Origin: Vespertiliibacter pulmonis
GTDB taxonomy: Bacteria; Pseudomonadota; Gammaproteobacteria; Enterobacterales; Pasteurellaceae
Reading direction: 5' to 3'
Length of the DNA stretch: 64,000 nt
Assembly (NCBI RefSeq): GCF_013377275.1
Contig: NZ_CP016615.1
Coordinates: forward strand, 930,001 to 994,000
The notes beneath the pieces were generated by a model. That model worked only from the letters and a program-made list of their open reading frames with translations. It made no database searches and was not told the origin of the DNA. Positions 1 to 10,805 of this stretch are shown here, one piece after another; positions within the stretch are counted from its first letter, which is position 1; each line of letters starts with the position of its first letter. Made by a program: the position numbers and the translations under genes.

Positions 1-1
1 T

Positions 2-841
2 GCTCGTTTACAAAAGAAAAGCGAAGAATTGACGAAAAAAACATTTGCAGATCTTGATGCGTGGCAGGTTTCAAAAATGGCACGCCACCCTAGCCGTCCT
101 TATACGTTAGATTATATTGAGAAGATTTTTACTGAATTTGATGAACTTGCAGGCGATAGAGCTTTTGCTGATGATAAAGCGATTGTTGGTGGTATTGCTC
201 GTTTAGATGGACGACCTGTTATGGTTATTGGACATCAAAAAGGGCGAAATGTAAAAGAAAAAGTAAAACGCAATTTTGGAATGCCTGCGCCTGAAGGCTA
301 CCGTAAAGCATTACGTTTAATGCAAATGGCAGAACGTTTTCATTTGCCGATTATCACTTTTATCGATACGCCTGGGGCTTATCCAGGGATTGGTGCAGAA
401 GAGCGTGGACAATCAGAAGCGATTGCCCGTAATTTGCGTGAAATGTCTACCTTAAAAGTGCCAGTTATTTGTACGGTTATCGGCGAAGGTGGTTCAGGCG
501 GTGCTTTAGCTATTGGCGTGGGTGATAAAGTAAATATGTTGCAATATTCAACTTACTCCGTTATTTCTCCAGAAGGCTGTGCCTCTATTTTATGGAAAAG
601 TGCAGAAAAAGCCTCAACTGCTGCAGAAGTTATGGGGCTAACCGCTCCTCGCTTAAAAGAGTTAGCACTCATTGATAATATTGTTCCAGAGCCATTGGGC
701 GGTGCACATCGTAATGTTGATGAAATGGCATTCAATTTAAAACAACGATTAGTAGAAGATTTAGCTGATCTTGATCAGCTAGATAACGAGGGATTGCTTG
801 ATCGCCGTTATCAACGGTTGATGAACTATGGTTATGTTTAA
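2..841 (+). CDS. accA: Acetyl-CoA carboxylase carboxyltransferase subunit alpha, 5' end outside window
   Basis: This is the alpha subunit of the carboxyltransferase half of acetyl-CoA carboxylase. With AccD it moves the carboxyl group from biotin-BCCP to acetyl-CoA to make malonyl-CoA in the cytoplasm, the first step of fatty acid synthesis. The reading frame is open from base 2, and the residues before the first possible start ([13 protein letters not shown]) align with the middle of the AccA N-terminal helix, so about 40 residues lie upstream of the window. A TTG at base 29 is not the real start. Family stretches are intact: [21 protein letters not shown], the oxyanion-type loop [12 protein letters not shown], and the C-terminal [13 protein letters not shown] strong hairpin follows the stop directly. 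The family call is certain; only the 5' end is missing. Confidence 0.97.
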   Translation, partial: ARLQKKSEELTKKTFADLDAWQVSKMARHPSRPYTLDYIEKIFTEFDELAGDRAFADDKAIVGGIARLDGRPVMVIGHQKGRNVKEKVKRNFGMPAPEGYRKALRLMQMAERFHLPIITFIDTPGAYPGIGAEERGQSEAIARNLREMSTLKVPVICTVIGEGGSGGALAIGVGDKVNMLQYSTYSVISPEGCASILWKSAEKASTAAEVMGLTAPRLKELALIDNIVPEPLGGAHRNVDEMAFNLKQRLVEDLADLDQLDNEGLLDRRYQRLMNYGYV

Positions 842-848
842 TAAATTT

Positions 849-865
849 GCCCCTAATCTAGGGGC
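849..865 (+). terminator. Rho-independent terminator after accA
   Basis: GCCCCTA and TAGGGGC form a perfect 7-bp stem with a 3-nt loop, followed by TTATTTTT. It starts 8 bases after the accA stop and lies just before the 3' end of the convergent sdhE gene. Confidence 0.85.
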
Positions 866-871
866 TTATTT

Positions 872-1111
872 TTAATAAGCTAATTTAGTACGAATTAGCA
901 TAATTAATGTTTGGAGTTCCGCCGTTGGTGCAGGCTGTTGTAGCATAAACCAGCTGAATAATTCAGGGTCGGTATAATTTAGCATTTCTACAAACGTAGT
1001 TTGTTCCGCCTCGTTTAGTTCATCAAAATGTTGTTGATAAAAAGGCATAATGAGCTTATCTAATTCTCTCATTCCACGCCGACATTGCCATTCAATTCTG
1101 AAACGATTCAT
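872..1111 (-). CDS. sdhE: SdhE-type FAD assembly factor (YgfY/CptB family)
   Basis: Small protein of 79 residues with the family signature RRGMRELD near residue 12, followed by the acidic helical region with DPELFSWF. In E. coli the family promotes covalent flavin attachment to the flavoproteins of succinate dehydrogenase and fumarate reductase; it was also described as the CptB antitoxin. The open frame could begin one codon earlier at a TTG (1114), but the ATG at 1111 shares its A with the TGA stop of ispH (TGATG). That makes translational coupling to ispH likely and decides the start. It is the last gene of lspA-ispH-sdhE. Confidence 0.9.
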   Translation of the reverse strand: MNRFRIEWQCRRGMRELDKLIMPFYQQHFDELNEAEQTTFVEMLNYTDPELFSWFMLQQPAPTAELQTLIMLIRTKLAY

Positions 1112-2055
1112 CAATTTACCTCTGTAATTCTTAATTCACGTGGGACTTCAAAGACGGTATTTTCTTCGCAACCTTCTAATTCATTAACGTCTGTTACCCC
1201 TAATGTTTTGAGGTGAGAAACAACAGATTGCACTAGCACTTCAGGTGCAGATGCACCTGCAGTGATTCCAATGGTAGTAACGCCATTTAACCATTGTGGA
1301 TCAATATCTTGTGGCCCATCAATAAGTTTTGAAGGCGTACCCATTCGTGAAGCTAATTCAGCCAAGCGGTTAGAATTAGAGGAATTTTTCGAACCAACAA
1401 CCAACACTAATTGTGCTAATTTTGCCAACTCTCTCACCGCTTGTTGGCGGTTTGTTGTGGCGTAGCAAATATCATTTTTACGAGGTCCTTGAATAGCAGG
1501 ATATTTTTGTTTTAAGGCTTCAATAACATCACTAGTATCATCAATAGAAAGAGTAGTTTGGGTCATAAAGGTTAGATTTTGGTCGCTATTTATGCCTAAC
1601 TTGGCAATATCTTCTACATCTTCAACTAAAAAAATACCACCCTCTGGGTTATCATATTGCCCCATTGTACCAACAACTTCAGGGTGCCCTTCGTGTCCAA
1701 TTAGAATAGCTTTTGTCCCTTTTTTGCTGGCTCTAGCAACTTGCATATGTACTTTTGTAACTAATGGGCAGGTTGCATCAAAAACTTTTAATCCACGTTG
1801 TTTAGCTTCTTGACGAACAGCTTGAGAAACCCCGTGAGCGGAGAAAATAACAATTGCTCCATTTGGTACTTCATCTAATTCTTCAACAAAAATTGCCCCT
1901 TTGGCTTTTAATCCGTCCACTACAAAGCGGTTATGAACGACTTCGTGGCGAACATAAATCGGAGAGCCGTGAATTTCTAAGGCTAATTCTACAATCGAAA
2001 TTGCACGATCAACTCCAGCACAAAAACCCCTTGGATTGGCTAAAATAATGTTCAT
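1111..2055 (-). CDS. ispH: 4-hydroxy-3-methylbut-2-enyl diphosphate reductase
   Basis: IspH (LytB) is the last enzyme of the MEP isoprenoid pathway and reduces HMBPP to IPP and DMAPP using a [4Fe-4S] cluster. The three cluster cysteines are at residues 12 (GFCAGVDRA), 96 ([11 protein letters not shown]) and 197 ([11 protein letters not shown]). Other conserved sites are HEVVHN near residue 37, the SAHG motif near 72, and the HEGHPEV motif near 121. Length (314) is normal. The start ATG lies directly against the lspA stop and the stop overlaps sdhE, so the three genes form a tight operon. The lspA-ispH pair is conserved in enterobacteria and Pasteurellaceae. Confidence 0.97.
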   Translation of the reverse strand: MNIILANPRGFCAGVDRAISIVELALEIHGSPIYVRHEVVHNRFVVDGLKAKGAIFVEELDEVPNGAIVIFSAHGVSQAVRQEAKQRGLKVFDATCPLVTKVHMQVARASKKGTKAILIGHEGHPEVVGTMGQYDNPEGGIFLVEDVEDIAKLGINSDQNLTFMTQTTLSIDDTSDVIEALKQKYPAIQGPRKNDICYATTNRQQAVRELAKLAQLVLVVGSKNSSNSNRLAELASRMGTPSKLIDGPQDIDPQWLNGVTTIGITAGASAPEVLVQSVVSHLKTLGVTDVNELEGCEENTVFEVPRELRITEVN

Positions 2056-2541
2056 TTAATCACTCTTTTTATTTTTCGGCGCTAAGATCGAGTCTAAAAT
2101 AAGTAGTCCCGCTCCCACAACAATGCCAATATCGGCAATATTAAAAATAGGATAATGATAAATATCCCAATAAAAATCAAAAAAATCAACCACATAACCG
2201 TTATAAGCACGGTCAATTGCATTACCAATAGCTCCGCCAATAATTAACCCGTAGGCTGCATTTTGTAATTTCAACGTTGCTTTATTGCGATATAGCATTA
2301 CAGTAAGCGCTGCAGAAATTACTACCGCTAAACTTAAGAAAAAGTATTTTTGCCAGCCTGAGTGATCCGCTAAAAAGCTAAAGGCTGCGCCATAATTGCG
2401 CGCGTAGGTAAGATTAAATACAGGTAAAATATTCATACTCTCGCCTAATTCAAAATGTTGTACCACACAATATTTTGACAGAAGATCAAGTGCAATTAAT
2501 GCGAAACTTAACCAAAGCCACACAAGACCTGTTTTTTTCAT
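2056..2541 (-). CDS. lspA: Lipoprotein signal peptidase (signal peptidase II)
   Basis: Inner-membrane aspartyl protease that removes signal peptides from diacylated prolipoproteins. The 161-residue protein has four hydrophobic segments. The catalytic aspartates fall in the family boxes NAIDRAYNGYVVDFFDFYW (Asp near 119) and FNIADIGI (Asp near 137); NLTYARNYGAAFSF near residue 43 is the other conserved box. It is the first gene of the lspA-ispH-sdhE run. The roughly 100 bp between it and glnB contain an uptake sequence in the orientation ACCGCTTGT at 2604-2612 and nothing else obvious. Confidence 0.97.
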   Translation of the reverse strand: MKKTGLVWLWLSFALIALDLLSKYCVVQHFELGESMNILPVFNLTYARNYGAAFSFLADHSGWQKYFFLSLAVVISAALTVMLYRNKATLKLQNAAYGLIIGGAIGNAIDRAYNGYVVDFFDFYWDIYHYPIFNIADIGIVVGAGLLILDSILAPKNKKSD

Positions 2542-2645
2542 TAGTGAATTATCCTTTTAAATTGATGAAATTGACGGTAGATTTGCATTTTATGTTGAAA
2601 TCTAACCGCTTGTTAGCGCTAATCACGCCTTTGATTAAGATTAAA

Positions 2646-3847
<1,202 letters not shown>

Positions 3848-3856
3848 TTTCTTTTC

Positions 3857-4450
3857 CTAGCGTCTAGCTGATTTAGGTCTGAAACTTTTACAAACTTCAG
3901 CGTGCGTGTCGATATAAATTTCGCTTAAAAGTTGTAAACAGTAGGGAATAGCACTGAAAATGCCTTGGACGAGTACTTTTCCATTATTATCTTTTACGCC
4001 TTCTAACGTTTCTTTAATTGCTTTAGGCTGACCTGGTAAGTTTAAAATTAGTGAAGAATGGCGAATCACACCAATTTGGCGAGAAAGAATTGCCGTTGGC
4101 ACAAAATGTAAGCTAACTTGACGCATTTGTTCACCAAAACCAGGCATTTCTCGGTGAGCAACAGCCAGAGTCGCATCGGGCGTAACATCACGTTTTGCAG
4201 GCCCTGTACCCCCCGTAGTTAAGACTAAATGGCAAGCGTGTTGATCTACTAATTCAATGAGCGTTTGCTCAATCAATGGCTGTTCATCGGGAATTAGTCG
4301 AGTTTCGAGTTCAAAAGGTTCAGTGAGTGCTTGTTCAAGCCATTGCTGTAATTCAGGAATGCCTTGATCGGCGTAGAGACCTTGTGAGGCTCGGTCAGAG
4401 ATCGAGACTAAGCCAATTTTGAGTGTGGTTTTACTTAAACAAGCGGTCAT
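3857..4450 (-). CDS. mog: Molybdopterin adenylyltransferase
   Basis: Mog activates molybdopterin by adenylylation so that MoeA can insert molybdate, the late step of molybdenum cofactor synthesis in the cytoplasm. The family boxes are present: GLVSISDRAS at the N-terminus, LVLTTGGTGPAKRDVTPDAT (about 79-98), and the loop SLILNLPGQPKAIKETLEGV (about 132-151). Length 197 matches E. coli Mog (195). The first codons lie in an uptake sequence (ACAAGCGGT, 4439-4447), so the peptide begins MTACLSK. No other molybdenum genes are in the window. Confidence 0.94.
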   Translation of the reverse strand: MTACLSKTTLKIGLVSISDRASQGLYADQGIPELQQWLEQALTEPFELETRLIPDEQPLIEQTLIELVDQHACHLVLTTGGTGPAKRDVTPDATLAVAHREMPGFGEQMRQVSLHFVPTAILSRQIGVIRHSSLILNLPGQPKAIKETLEGVKDNNGKVLVQGIFSAIPYCLQLLSEIYIDTHAEVCKSFRPKSARR

Positions 4451-4482
4451 TTAGATTACTTTTTTGTAGAATGAAATGTTTG

Positions 4483-4863
4483 CTATTCTACCTTGCTTGG
4501 CTGTTTTTCTAAAGTTTTAATCTTAAAGATGAAGTAATAATATTGGAAGAAAATGGTCAAAATGAGCGCAATTTTTCCCCAAATATTCGGTAGGGTAAAG
4601 AGGGCAAAGAGACAAAATGGGGCAGAAAAAGCGAGAATGCTGATTTTCTGTTTCAGTGTCATAGCTCGGTTTCGATCGTATTCTTTTAGATATTTATCGT
4701 AGATTTTTGTGCCAATAAACCAATTTTTTAGGCGTTCGGAACTTTTACCAAAGCAATATAAGGCAAGTAGTAAAAAAGGCGTTGTGGGTAGCCCTGGCAA
4801 GGCAATACCAATGATGCCAAGTACAATCGCACTAAAACCGAGTAGGATATAAAATAGCTTCAT
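4483..4863 (-). CDS. ybaN: YbaN-like DUF454 inner-membrane protein
   Basis: Membrane protein of 126 residues with the DUF454 core LGIIGIALPGLPTTPFLLLA near the N-terminus, and about three hydrophobic segments. The open frame extends back to a TTG at 4920 that abuts the upstream glycosyltransferase stop. The ATG at 4863 (MKLFYILLGF) gives the length of E. coli YbaN (125) and starts straight into the first membrane helix, so I chose it. The function of the family is not established. Confidence 0.85.
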   Translation of the reverse strand: MKLFYILLGFSAIVLGIIGIALPGLPTTPFLLLALYCFGKSSERLKNWFIGTKIYDKYLKEYDRNRAMTLKQKISILAFSAPFCLFALFTLPNIWGKIALILTIFFQYYYFIFKIKTLEKQPSKVE

Positions 4864-4920
4864 AATGAATAAAAATGAGTCATAAAGACAAATGATATGT
4901 TGATTTAGTGAATTTTTCAA

Positions 4921-5712
4921 TCAATTCCATTCAAGTTTGACAGGGTGAATACCAATATGTTCAGTCGTTAAGCAAGCCCGTAATTGCGTGATTTGCTGGC
5001 AAATATTATCGGTAACACGATCAGCGTGTTGGAGTTGTTCAGCAGTAATTTCTGCTCGCTGATTTTGGTATAAAATAGCTTCTAATAGATATTCAGCGTG
5101 CATACCTGGTCGGCAGAAATGTTGTACTCCTACGGCATCAAAAGCGGTTGAAATATGGCTAATTTTTGTTGTAGCGATTCCTAATGCTCCATCTTCTCCT
5201 CCGAATGTACGAAAAAGTTTATCTTGTGGAAAGCCACCACAAGCGAGGAAAAAGGCCCGTCTAAAGACCATATTACTTGCACAAGTCATTTGAATAACTT
5301 GCCACGCGTAGGAAAAATTAGGGTGATTAGTATAGCGAGAATCAAGATTGACGGGTGTCATTGCAAGCCGTACTAATGCTGTTTCGGGACGAAATTGAAA
5401 AATAGCTTGTGCCACGTGCAGAGCTTGTGGTTCGTAGGCATCATCTGCATCTAAAAAAGCGATCAATTCAGCCGTGCTTTGTAATGCTCCCCAATTTCGT
5501 GCTTTAGCAACCCCACTATTATAGGGCATTTTTTCAACTCGAATTTTATTGGGAACTTGAGCTTCAAATTGTTTTGCAAGGGCGAAAGTGTGATCCGTTG
5601 AGCCATCATCAATGATCCAAATTATACCAAGTTCAGCTTGGTTCAACGCACTTTGTACAGCTCGTTGTAGGGTTGTTTCTGCGTTGTAGCAGGGAATAAT
5701 TACATCGATCAT
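4921..5712 (-). CDS. Family 2 glycosyltransferase
   Basis: 263 residues with a GT-A fold. It has the N-terminal nucleotide-sugar motif VIIPCYNAETTLQRAVQS (about 4-21), IIDDGSTD (about 34-41), NSGVAKARNWG and the metal-binding FLDADDAYEPQ (about 86-96). It has no membrane segment, so it is a cytoplasmic or peripheral enzyme. The start codon overlaps the lpxH stop by one base (TAATG), implying coupling to an LPS lipid A gene. A role in LPS or capsule sugar assembly is inference. Donor and acceptor cannot be read from the sequence. Confidence 0.88.
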   Translation of the reverse strand: MIDVIIPCYNAETTLQRAVQSALNQAELGIIWIIDDGSTDHTFALAKQFEAQVPNKIRVEKMPYNSGVAKARNWGALQSTAELIAFLDADDAYEPQALHVAQAIFQFRPETALVRLAMTPVNLDSRYTNHPNFSYAWQVIQMTCASNMVFRRAFFLACGGFPQDKLFRTFGGEDGALGIATTKISHISTAFDAVGVQHFCRPGMHAEYLLEAILYQNQRAEITAEQLQHADRVTDNICQQITQLRACLTTEHIGIHPVKLEWN

Positions 5713-6440
5713 TATCGTTCCTGATTAAATTCAAAATGGCTAGGCGTTACGGCTAAAATAGAGGCAGTTTTTCCCCAATCACCTAGTACAATACGGGTAA
5801 ACAAGCGGTCAGTTGTTGAATTTTTTTTGCAATAATGTACCGCTTGTTTGTGTGTGTGTCCGTGAATGAGCCAATCAGCTTGATATTGCAGCATAAGGTT
5901 GGCAGTAAATTCAGGATTAACGTCCATAATTTCAGCTGGTTTTATATTTTTCTCACCACGGCTTTTTTGTCTAATTTTTTGTGCGATTTTTAATCTTACC
6001 CATAACGGTAAACATAAAAATAGCTGTTGTCGCCATTTTTGATGGACCTTTTTGCGGAATTGCTGATATTTGATATCGTCAATACAGAGCGTGTCGCCGT
6101 GGCATAAAAGGGTTTTTTTACCGTAAAGATCAATGAGGTGATAATCTGGTAGGAGCTGCATTCCTGTTTGCTCTGCAAATTTCTTACCAAGTAAGAAATC
6201 TCGATTGCCACAGATAAAATAGCAGGGTACACCCTGTGCCGTAACTAGTTTAATTGCTTTTTTGACGGTTTGGATAAGTTCGGAGTTTTCATCATCACCA
6301 ATCCAAAAATCAAATAGGTCGCCTAAAATATACAGAGTGTCAGCAAGCGGTGCTTTTTCTGTCATAAATTGCAAAAAAAGCTCGGTAATTTCTGGTTGGG
6401 CATCATTTAAATGAAGATCGGCGATAAAGTATTGAACCAT
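5712..6440 (-). CDS. lpxH: UDP-2,3-diacylglucosamine diphosphatase
   Basis: Calcineurin-like metallophosphoesterase that cleaves UDP-2,3-diacylglucosamine to lipid X and UMP, the fourth step of lipid A synthesis, at the inner membrane. Metal-site motifs are in order: FIADLHL (about 5-11), [12 protein letters not shown] (about 39-50), CGNRDFLLG (about 76-84), LCHGDTLC (about 111-118) and [10 protein letters not shown] (about 193-202). Length 242 is normal. Two uptake sequences lie inside the 3' half of the gene. It belongs to the leftward run lpxH-GT2-ybaN-mog. Confidence 0.96.
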   Translation of the reverse strand: MVQYFIADLHLNDAQPEITELFLQFMTEKAPLADTLYILGDLFDFWIGDDENSELIQTVKKAIKLVTAQGVPCYFICGNRDFLLGKKFAEQTGMQLLPDYHLIDLYGKKTLLCHGDTLCIDDIKYQQFRKKVHQKWRQQLFLCLPLWVRLKIAQKIRQKSRGEKNIKPAEIMDVNPEFTANLMLQYQADWLIHGHTHKQAVHYCKKNSTTDRLFTRIVLGDWGKTASILAVTPSHFEFNQER

Positions 6441-6526
6441 TTTTTCTACGTTAGGATAAATAAAAGCGAGTGGGAATAGATATCTTAAAGGCAGGTAAAT
6501 TACCTGCCTTATTATTCATTGTGTAA

Positions 6527-7054
6527 TTATTTCGAACTATCAAACCAACCACGGATAACTTGCACGGATAAGAAAAAAGTGATTCCAAAGAGCACATAGA
6601 GAATATAGCTTACCCACGGTTTTGATGGCGTATTATTTTCATCAAGTTGTTTGATTGCCACGATATTACGGAATTCATTGAGCCAGTTAATCCGCCAACC
6701 ATAGTATTTAATTTCAACTAATTGTTTGCTGTTAGCATAGGCTTGGGCTTTGGCCTGAATATCTGCTGAGTTAAATTTAAAATAAAACGGTAATCCCCAG
6801 CCCGTATCTTCATTTCGGTAAACCATAATTTTTTTATTTTCAGGCTGTTCGGTGAATAAAAAATAGACATCACGTACTTCGCCATCGGGTGGATTAGATT
6901 TGCTGATCATTCCGTCTTTATCCATTCGGCGAACTTCCATTCCTGTTACAGCGGTGGTTTCATAGCTTGGAAAAGCATAATTTACCGCACCAATAAGAAC
7001 GATATGCAATGATAGCATAACTAAAATTAGAAAATATTTGATGATAGATTTCAT
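6527..7054 (-). CDS. DUF1523 family membrane protein
   Basis: 175-residue protein with an N-terminal membrane anchor (about residues 5-25, VMLSLHIVLIGAVNYAF) and a second hydrophobic helix near the C-terminus (about 147-167). The mostly hydrophilic middle (about 30-145) therefore probably faces the periplasm. VTGMEVRRMDKDG and the repeated WGLPFYFKF / YYGWRINWLNEFRN stretches match the DUF1523 family, which has no known function. The start is supported by AAGGAG upstream. It follows tatD by 9 bases and is likely co-transcribed with it. Confidence 0.85.
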   Translation of the reverse strand: MKSIIKYFLILVMLSLHIVLIGAVNYAFPSYETTAVTGMEVRRMDKDGMISKSNPPDGEVRDVYFLFTEQPENKKIMVYRNEDTGWGLPFYFKFNSADIQAKAQAYANSKQLVEIKYYGWRINWLNEFRNIVAIKQLDENNTPSKPWVSYILYVLFGITFFLSVQVIRGWFDSSK

Positions 7055-7063
7055 AACAGCTCC

Positions 7064-7852
7064 TTAGCAAGTTATTTTGAATAAGTTTTGCACGTTTTGT
7101 GTTGTAATTTGTGCCATTTCTTCAAGGGATACCCCCTTGAGTGTTGCAACATATTCACAGACTTCTCGTACATAAGCGGGCTGGTTTGGCTTGCCTCGAT
7201 AAGGAATAGGGGCAAGGTAAGGGGAATCGGTTTCCACTAATAAACGATCAAGCGGTAGTTTACGCACTACATCTCGTAATTCTTCAGCATTACGGAAGGT
7301 AATAATGCCCGAAATTGAAATATAAAACCCTAGGTCTAATGCTTTTTTTGCCATATCCCAATCTTCTGTAAAACAGTGCAACACACCGCCACATTTTTCT
7401 GCGTTGCCTTTTGTTAGGAGGTGAATTGTATCTTCTCGAGCGGAACGAGTGTGAATAATTAATGGCTTATGCAAGCGGTTCGCAATCTCAATTTGTTGTT
7501 CAAAGAGCGATTGCTGTAATGCCTTAGTTTCGGGGGTATAGTGGTAATCTAGCCCTGTTTCACCAATCGCTACGACTTTCGGATCTTGGGAAAATTCTAA
7601 TAATTTATCATAATCGAAAGGTTCATCTTCCACATTCAGTGGATGAACGCCACAGGAAAGCGAAACGTCTTTGCGGTGGGCGGTGAGCGCTTTCATTTTA
7701 GAGAAACGCCCAACGGTAGTACAGATTGAGATTAAATGCTGTACGCCTCGGTTTTTCGCAGAGTCGATGACTTCATCGACATCTTTATGGCGAGTTTCAT
7801 AGTCAAGGGAATCTAAATGGCAGTGGGAGTCAATAATAAATAGGTTATTCAA
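7064..7852 (-). CDS. TatD family metal-dependent hydrolase (YcfH type)
   Basis: 262 residues with the TIM-barrel metallohydrolase signature: [11 protein letters not shown] at the N-terminus, CGVHPLN (about 68-74), [16 protein letters not shown] (about 95-110), [17 protein letters not shown] and [18 protein letters not shown] (about 206-223). It aligns throughout with E. coli YcfH rather than TatD proper. Relatives are DNases or D-aminoacyl-tRNA/3'-exonuclease-like enzymes. The start is a TTG preceded by AAGGAAAA; no ATG in frame fits the conserved N-terminus. Confidence 0.92.
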   Translation of the reverse strand: MNNLFIIDSHCHLDSLDYETRHKDVDEVIDSAKNRGVQHLISICTTVGRFSKMKALTAHRKDVSLSCGVHPLNVEDEPFDYDKLLEFSQDPKVVAIGETGLDYHYTPETKALQQSLFEQQIEIANRLHKPLIIHTRSAREDTIHLLTKGNAEKCGGVLHCFTEDWDMAKKALDLGFYISISGIITFRNAEELRDVVRKLPLDRLLVETDSPYLAPIPYRGKPNQPAYVREVCEYVATLKGVSLEEMAQITTQNVQNLFKITC

Positions 7853-7943
7853 TGCGTTTTCCTTTGTATAAAATCAGTTTTTGGCAAAAAATTCTAGAAA
7901 ATGACCGCTTGTAAGCGGTTAAATGCTCAAAAAATAAGATATT

Positions 7944-8927
7944 TTAAGCCCTTTCAACCCCAAATGCCATTACTTCGTCAATTCGTTCAGCGTGCATTGC
8001 GATCATCAATAGGCGATCAATCCCTAGTGCGACCCCTGAACAGTTTGGAATGCCTGCTTGCAATGCACTAATAAAACGGTGATCAAGTTCCTGAGGGGGT
8101 AAACCCATTATTTTTCGTTGTTGATTATCTTGTTCAAAACGGCGTAATTGTTCTTTGGCATCACTTAACTCGTGAAAGCCATTAGCCAGTTCTAGCCCTT
8201 TGTAATAGAACTCAAATCGTTCTGCAACACGATGATCTTCGGTGCTAATTTGAGCTAATGCGGCTTGGCTTGCAGGGAAATGGTAAACTGCTGTTGGGCG
8301 ATCTTTGCCTATTTGAGTTTCAACCACCTCGCTGAAGAGAAATTGCAATAGAGTATCTCTATCTTCATTTTCATCACACTGTAAGCCGTGTTCTTGGGCT
8401 TTAGTTACCAACTGTGCTTGGCTGGCAGAAAGCGGATCTAAACCAACATAAGTTTGAAAAATAAATTGATAGCTAAAAGATTCCGCAGGCTCACAATCTA
8501 AAATTTGTTGCAGTAAATCATCAACTTCGTTGATTAGCCGATACATATCAAAATGAGGGCGATACCATTCCAACATAGTAAATTCGGGATTATGTCGTTT
8601 ACCTGCTTCTTCGTTACGAAATACCCGACAGATCTGAAAAATCGCTCCGCTACCATTGGCGAGCAAACGCTTCATATGATATTCAGGGCTGGTTATGAGG
8701 TAGAGTGTTTTGGCTTGTGTTTCAAATGGTGATAAAAATTGGGTTTGAAAAGTAGAAAGATGAACATCGGTAACAGAAAATTCACTCATCGTTGGGGTTT
8801 CAACTTCAAGTATGCCTCGTTCTGTAAAAAACTGACGGATTTCACCAATAATTTTTGCCCGTTTGAGTAAGTTATGAATGGTTGCTGAAGGCTTCCAGTC
8901 GAGCTGGCAATTTTGCAAATTTTCCAT
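7944..8927 (-). CDS. epmA: EF-P--(R)-beta-lysine ligase (GenX/PoxA)
   Basis: A class II lysyl-tRNA synthetase paralogue without the anticodon-binding domain. It attaches (R)-beta-lysine to a lysine of elongation factor P, helping translation through polyproline. Length 327 matches EpmA (325) and is far shorter than LysRS. Class II motif 2 is [20 protein letters not shown] (about 104-123) followed by [10 protein letters not shown], and motif 3 is [12 protein letters not shown] near the C-terminus. The enzyme that makes its substrate (EpmB) and EF-P itself are not in the window. It diverges from trkH; an uptake sequence lies in the gap. Confidence 0.95.
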   Translation of the reverse strand: MENLQNCQLDWKPSATIHNLLKRAKIIGEIRQFFTERGILEVETPTMSEFSVTDVHLSTFQTQFLSPFETQAKTLYLITSPEYHMKRLLANGSGAIFQICRVFRNEEAGKRHNPEFTMLEWYRPHFDMYRLINEVDDLLQQILDCEPAESFSYQFIFQTYVGLDPLSASQAQLVTKAQEHGLQCDENEDRDTLLQFLFSEVVETQIGKDRPTAVYHFPASQAALAQISTEDHRVAERFEFYYKGLELANGFHELSDAKEQLRRFEQDNQQRKIMGLPPQELDHRFISALQAGIPNCSGVALGIDRLLMIAMHAERIDEVMAFGVERA

Positions 8928-9037
8928 TAAATCACACCGCTTGTTATCGTAAAACGGGCATTATAACAGAGAAAAAATTTGACTGAAGATAAAAGCAGAG
9001 TACCATTTTAGCGAATTTTGAATTTCAAGGATTTTTC

Positions 9038-10522
9038 GTGCAATTTCTTTCTATAATTCGCATTGTGGGTATTTTAGTGATGTGTTTTTCATTCACAATG
9101 CTTGTGCCTGCCTTTGTGGCATTGATTTATGGGGACGGTGGTGGTAGATCGTTCTTAGAGGCTTTTGTGCTGAATTTTTCAGTCGGGACGATACTTTGGT
9201 GGTTTTGTCGAAATAATAAACAAGAGCTACGTTCCCGAGAGGGCTTTTTGATTGTGGTACTATTTTGGGTTGTGTTAGGCTCACTGGGGGCCGTACCGTT
9301 TATTTTGTTAGAAAACCCTAATCTAAATTTTTCTCAATCTATTTTCGAGTCATTTTCAGGGCTAACCACCACAGGGGCGACGGTGATTACAGGGTTAGAC
9401 TCCTTGCCGAAAGCTATTTTGTTTTATCGCCAATTTCTGCAATGGCTAGGAGGAATGGGGATTATCGTGTTAGCGGTGGCGATCATTCCTCTGTTAGGTA
9501 TTGGTGGAATGCAGTTATATCGGGCGGAAATGCCAGGTCCATTGAAAGAGCAAAAAATGCGCCCCCGTATTGCTCAAACAGCGAAAGCGTTATGGCTTAT
9601 TTATGTGTCGCTGACCGTATTATGTGCATTGGCATTTTGGCTTGCAGGAATGACTGTATTTGATGCGATTAGTCATAGTTTCTCTACCGTTTCGATTGGG
9701 GGATTTTCAACCCACGATGCGAGTATTGGCTATTTTAATAGTGAAATGATTAACGCAATCACGGTGCTGTTTTTATTGATTTCGTCTTGTAATTTTGCAT
9801 TACATTTTACGGCATTTGATAAATTACAAGAAAGTTATAAAGGGCAAGTGAAACAGAATTTTTTCCGCTTGTATTGGCGTGATTATGAATTTCGCTTTTT
9901 TCTTTTCGTGCAAGTTTCACTTTTTTTGATCTGCTTTGTTGTTTTGTGGGGCAATCACTATTTTGAACAGTTAAATACCACGTTTTCGCAGGCGTTGTTA
10001 CATTCTGTGGCGATTTCCACCACAGCGGGATTTTCTGCACACGATTTCAGCCAATGGCCTTCATTTTTACCACTATTATTAGTGCTTGCTTCGTTTATTG
10101 GCGGTTGTGCAGGCTCAACGGGTGGGGGCGTAAAAATGTTCCGTGTATTACTGCTTTATTTGCAAGGAAAGCGAGAAATTCACCGCTTTATTCACCCTAA
10201 TATTGTTCAGCCAATTAAATTAGGTAAGCACGTTTTATCGGAACGAATGGTCGAGGGAATTTGGGCATTTTTCTCCGCTTATTTCTTTGTGTTTGTTGTT
10301 TGTTGGTTAGCAACGATTGCGTGTGGAATGGATACCTTTGATGCGTTAAATGCTGTGATCGCTAGCCTGAATAATCTTGGCCCAGCGTTAGGGGCGGTGA
10401 GTAGCAATTTCGTGCAAGTACCAGACAGTGCAAAATGGGTACTGACTTTCGCAATGGTGTGCGGACGTTTAGAAGTATTCACTTTACTTGTGATCCTTTC
10501 CCCTAGCTTCTGGCGGGATTAA
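9038..10522 (+). CDS. trkH: Trk potassium uptake channel subunit TrkH
   Basis: Inner-membrane K+ translocating subunit of the Trk system, 494 residues with about ten to twelve hydrophobic segments. The four P-loop selectivity regions can be picked out: [10 protein letters not shown] (about 107-116), [13 protein letters not shown] (about 215-227), [12 protein letters not shown] (about 325-336) and [10 protein letters not shown] near the C-terminus. [15 protein letters not shown] (about 352-366) is a family hallmark. The start is GTG with AAGG upstream. It works with the NAD-binding protein TrkA, which is not in this window. Confidence 0.95.
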   Translation: MQFLSIIRIVGILVMCFSFTMLVPAFVALIYGDGGGRSFLEAFVLNFSVGTILWWFCRNNKQELRSREGFLIVVLFWVVLGSLGAVPFILLENPNLNFSQSIFESFSGLTTTGATVITGLDSLPKAILFYRQFLQWLGGMGIIVLAVAIIPLLGIGGMQLYRAEMPGPLKEQKMRPRIAQTAKALWLIYVSLTVLCALAFWLAGMTVFDAISHSFSTVSIGGFSTHDASIGYFNSEMINAITVLFLLISSCNFALHFTAFDKLQESYKGQVKQNFFRLYWRDYEFRFFLFVQVSLFLICFVVLWGNHYFEQLNTTFSQALLHSVAISTTAGFSAHDFSQWPSFLPLLLVLASFIGGCAGSTGGGVKMFRVLLLYLQGKREIHRFIHPNIVQPIKLGKHVLSERMVEGIWAFFSAYFFVFVVCWLATIACGMDTFDALNAVIASLNNLGPALGAVSSNFVQVPDSAKWVLTFAMVCGRLEVFTLLVILSPSFWRD

Positions 10523-10525
10523 CCA

Positions 10526-10570
10526 ACAAGCGGTGAGATTAGCAAAGTTTTTTGCAATTTGACCGCTTGT
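10526..10570 (+). terminator. Inverted pair of uptake sequences after trkH, likely terminator
   Basis: ACAAGCGGT at 10526-10534 and its reverse complement ACCGCTTGT at 10562-10570 can form a 9-bp stem with a 27-nt loop, followed by TTTGTCTTTC. Pasteurellaceae commonly use paired uptake sequences as transcription terminators. It lies 4 bases after the trkH stop. Confidence 0.7.
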
Positions 10571-10630
10571 TTTGTCTTTCGTAGATATAGATAGAAAAAT
10601 CTTATAAATTCTCAATTTTTTTTATTTTTC

Positions 10631-10661
10631 CCCTTGAACTCCTATTTTTTACCCCTATTTA
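10631..10661 (+). promoter_or_regulatory. Candidate sigma-32 heat-shock promoter for dnaK
   Basis: CCCTTGAA (10631-10638), a 13-base spacer and CCCCTATTTA (10652-10661) match the sigma-32 pattern CCCTTGAA / CCCCATNTA closely, only one base off in the -10 region. It lies about 145 bp upstream of dnaK, as expected for a heat-shock gene with a leader. Not tested experimentally. Confidence 0.7.
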
Positions 10662-10673
10662 CTGTTTTGTCTG

Positions 10674-10700
10674 AACGGGAACGTCAAATTACTTCCCGTT
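10674..10700 (+). promoter_or_regulatory. Leader hairpin between the heat-shock promoter and dnaK
   Basis: AACGGGAA and TTCCCGTT form a perfect 8-bp stem with an 11-nt loop, followed by TCTTTTTGG. If transcription starts at the promoter just upstream, the hairpin sits at the extreme 5' end of the mRNA. It may stabilise the transcript or act as a partial terminator for read-through. Confidence 0.6.
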
Positions 10701-10728
10701 TCTTTTTGGAAAAAAGTATTTAAATAGT

Positions 10729-10756
10729 CTTGAAATAGCGTAGAAAAGCACAATCT
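10729..10756 (+). promoter_or_regulatory. Possible second sigma-32-like promoter for dnaK
   Basis: CTTGAAA (10729-10735), 13 bases, then CACAATCT. The -35 is a perfect match but the -10 is a weak one. It would give a leader of about 40 nt. Less convincing than the element at 10631. Confidence 0.35.
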
Positions 10757-10805
10757 TAAGGCTAACTTACAAATAGAAAACATATATTTTATAGAGGAAT
10801 TAAAA

